DNA from: Paraspadella gotoi
Taxonomy: Eukaryota > Chaetognatha
Direction: 5' to 3'
NCBI GenBank assembly: GCA_051294375.1
Contig: JBJCIZ010000028.1
Coordinates: 186,001-250,000 of the forward strand
Length of the DNA: 64,000 bases
Part shown: positions 63,775 to 64,000 of the stretch, piece by piece
How the letters are laid out: every line of letters starts with the position of its first letter
Numbering within the stretch: the stretch's first letter is position 1
Made by a program: the position numbers and the translations under genes
Notes under the pieces: generated by a model
Told to the model about the DNA's origin: nothing
What the model saw: only the letters and a program-made list of their open reading frames with translations
Databases searched by the model: none

Positions 63775-63877
63775 AATTTTCTCGGTCGAGATTTGCTTTT
63801 GCGCAAAAGAGACGAAAAAGAAAGGAAAACAATTGTTGCCCGAGGAATAATAAAGAAGAGGATTGGAAAAAAAAAGA

Positions 63878-63931
63878 TACTAGTAAAGACGCCGAGCGGG
63901 AATGTTGTGCGGAGAGTAGAAAAACAAAAGA
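63878..63931 (-). promoter_or_regulatory. Shared promoter element of V29
   Basis: Plus strand ACTAGTAAAGACGCCGAGCG then GGAATG and AAAAACAAAAGAC; close to consensus. Confidence 0.78.
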
Positions 63932-64000
63932 CACGGATATTGTTTATGGTGAAAAGATGAGAAATACCTTGTAAGTGTAATTAAAAAACGGTATTAACAT

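Noticed and set aside
22239-63774. Naming the locus a clustered protocadherin
   Set aside because: Same layout, but no cadherin repeat; variable exons encode half an Ig V domain.
22239-63774. Naming the locus a chelicerate short Dscam
   Set aside because: Closest known layout, but the second domain is CD80-like C2, the variable unit is half a V domain, and the tail has an EF-hand loop. Left as a comparison; a database search would decide.

Overview
This window comes from an invertebrate animal nuclear genome. It is AT-rich and full of GA/CT microsatellites, with many small exons split by phase-matched GT-AG introns, nuclear tRNA genes and MITE-like transposons. It contains no bacterial or viral gene. 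I cannot name the species from the sequence. At least 17 runs of N and many single-base indels show a draft, long-read-patched assembly.

The main content is one very unusual gene on the minus strand, covering about 8.1-63.8 kb. Its shared 3' part (21536 down to 8140) is about 16 exons. They encode the second half of a V-type Ig domain, a CD80-like second Ig domain, two more divergent Ig-like domains, one transmembrane helix and a cytoplasmic tail with a Gly run, an EF-hand-type calcium loop and an ITIM-like tyrosine motif. The total is about 590 shared residues.

Upstream of it (22.2-63.8 kb) lies a tandem array of more than 30 alternative FIRST exons, all in the same orientation. Each carries its own ATG, a signal peptide and only the first half of a V-type Ig domain (B-strand Cys, C-strand Trp, then a 'LAxGxxKMxRFKDxR' end). 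Nearly all stop at a splice donor in phase 2, and the first shared exon starts with the single base that completes that codon. About 50-200 bp upstream of nearly every one sits the same bipartite element, GGTAGAGACGCCGAGCGGG then ACAAAAGAC as read on the plus strand, of which I count 37 clear copies. The layout is that of clustered protocadherins or chelicerate short Dscams: one promoter and one variable first exon per isoform, all spliced to a common constant region. Here, however, the variable unit is half of a V domain, so the CDR1/CDR2-equivalent loops vary and the CDR3-equivalent end is constant. This looks like a large single-gene recognition-receptor repertoire, for immune, allorecognition or neuronal identity use.

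Layout: 1-3.3 kb, a 2.2 kb inverted-repeat transposon; 3.3-3.4 kb, an unassigned Cys-rich exon; 4.0-4.8 kb, a repeat pair; 4.85-7.9 kb, a GA-rich minisatellite; 7.9-8.03 kb, an orphan exon; 8.14-8.31 kb, the last exon of the receptor; 9.86-10.47 kb, a MITE; 13.1-13.9 and 16.2-16.7 kb, GATT/AATC satellites inside introns; 14.1-21.5 kb, the constant exons; 22.2-29.8 kb, proximal variable exons, some decayed; 29.9-40.9 and 41.1-51.8 kb, two copies of a block of about 11 kb with ten or eleven variable exons and a tRNA-Leu cluster (tandem duplication, possibly inflated by unmerged haplotypes); 53.1-63.8 kb, distal variable exons, with two more tRNA-Leu genes. The array runs to the right edge and may continue beyond it.
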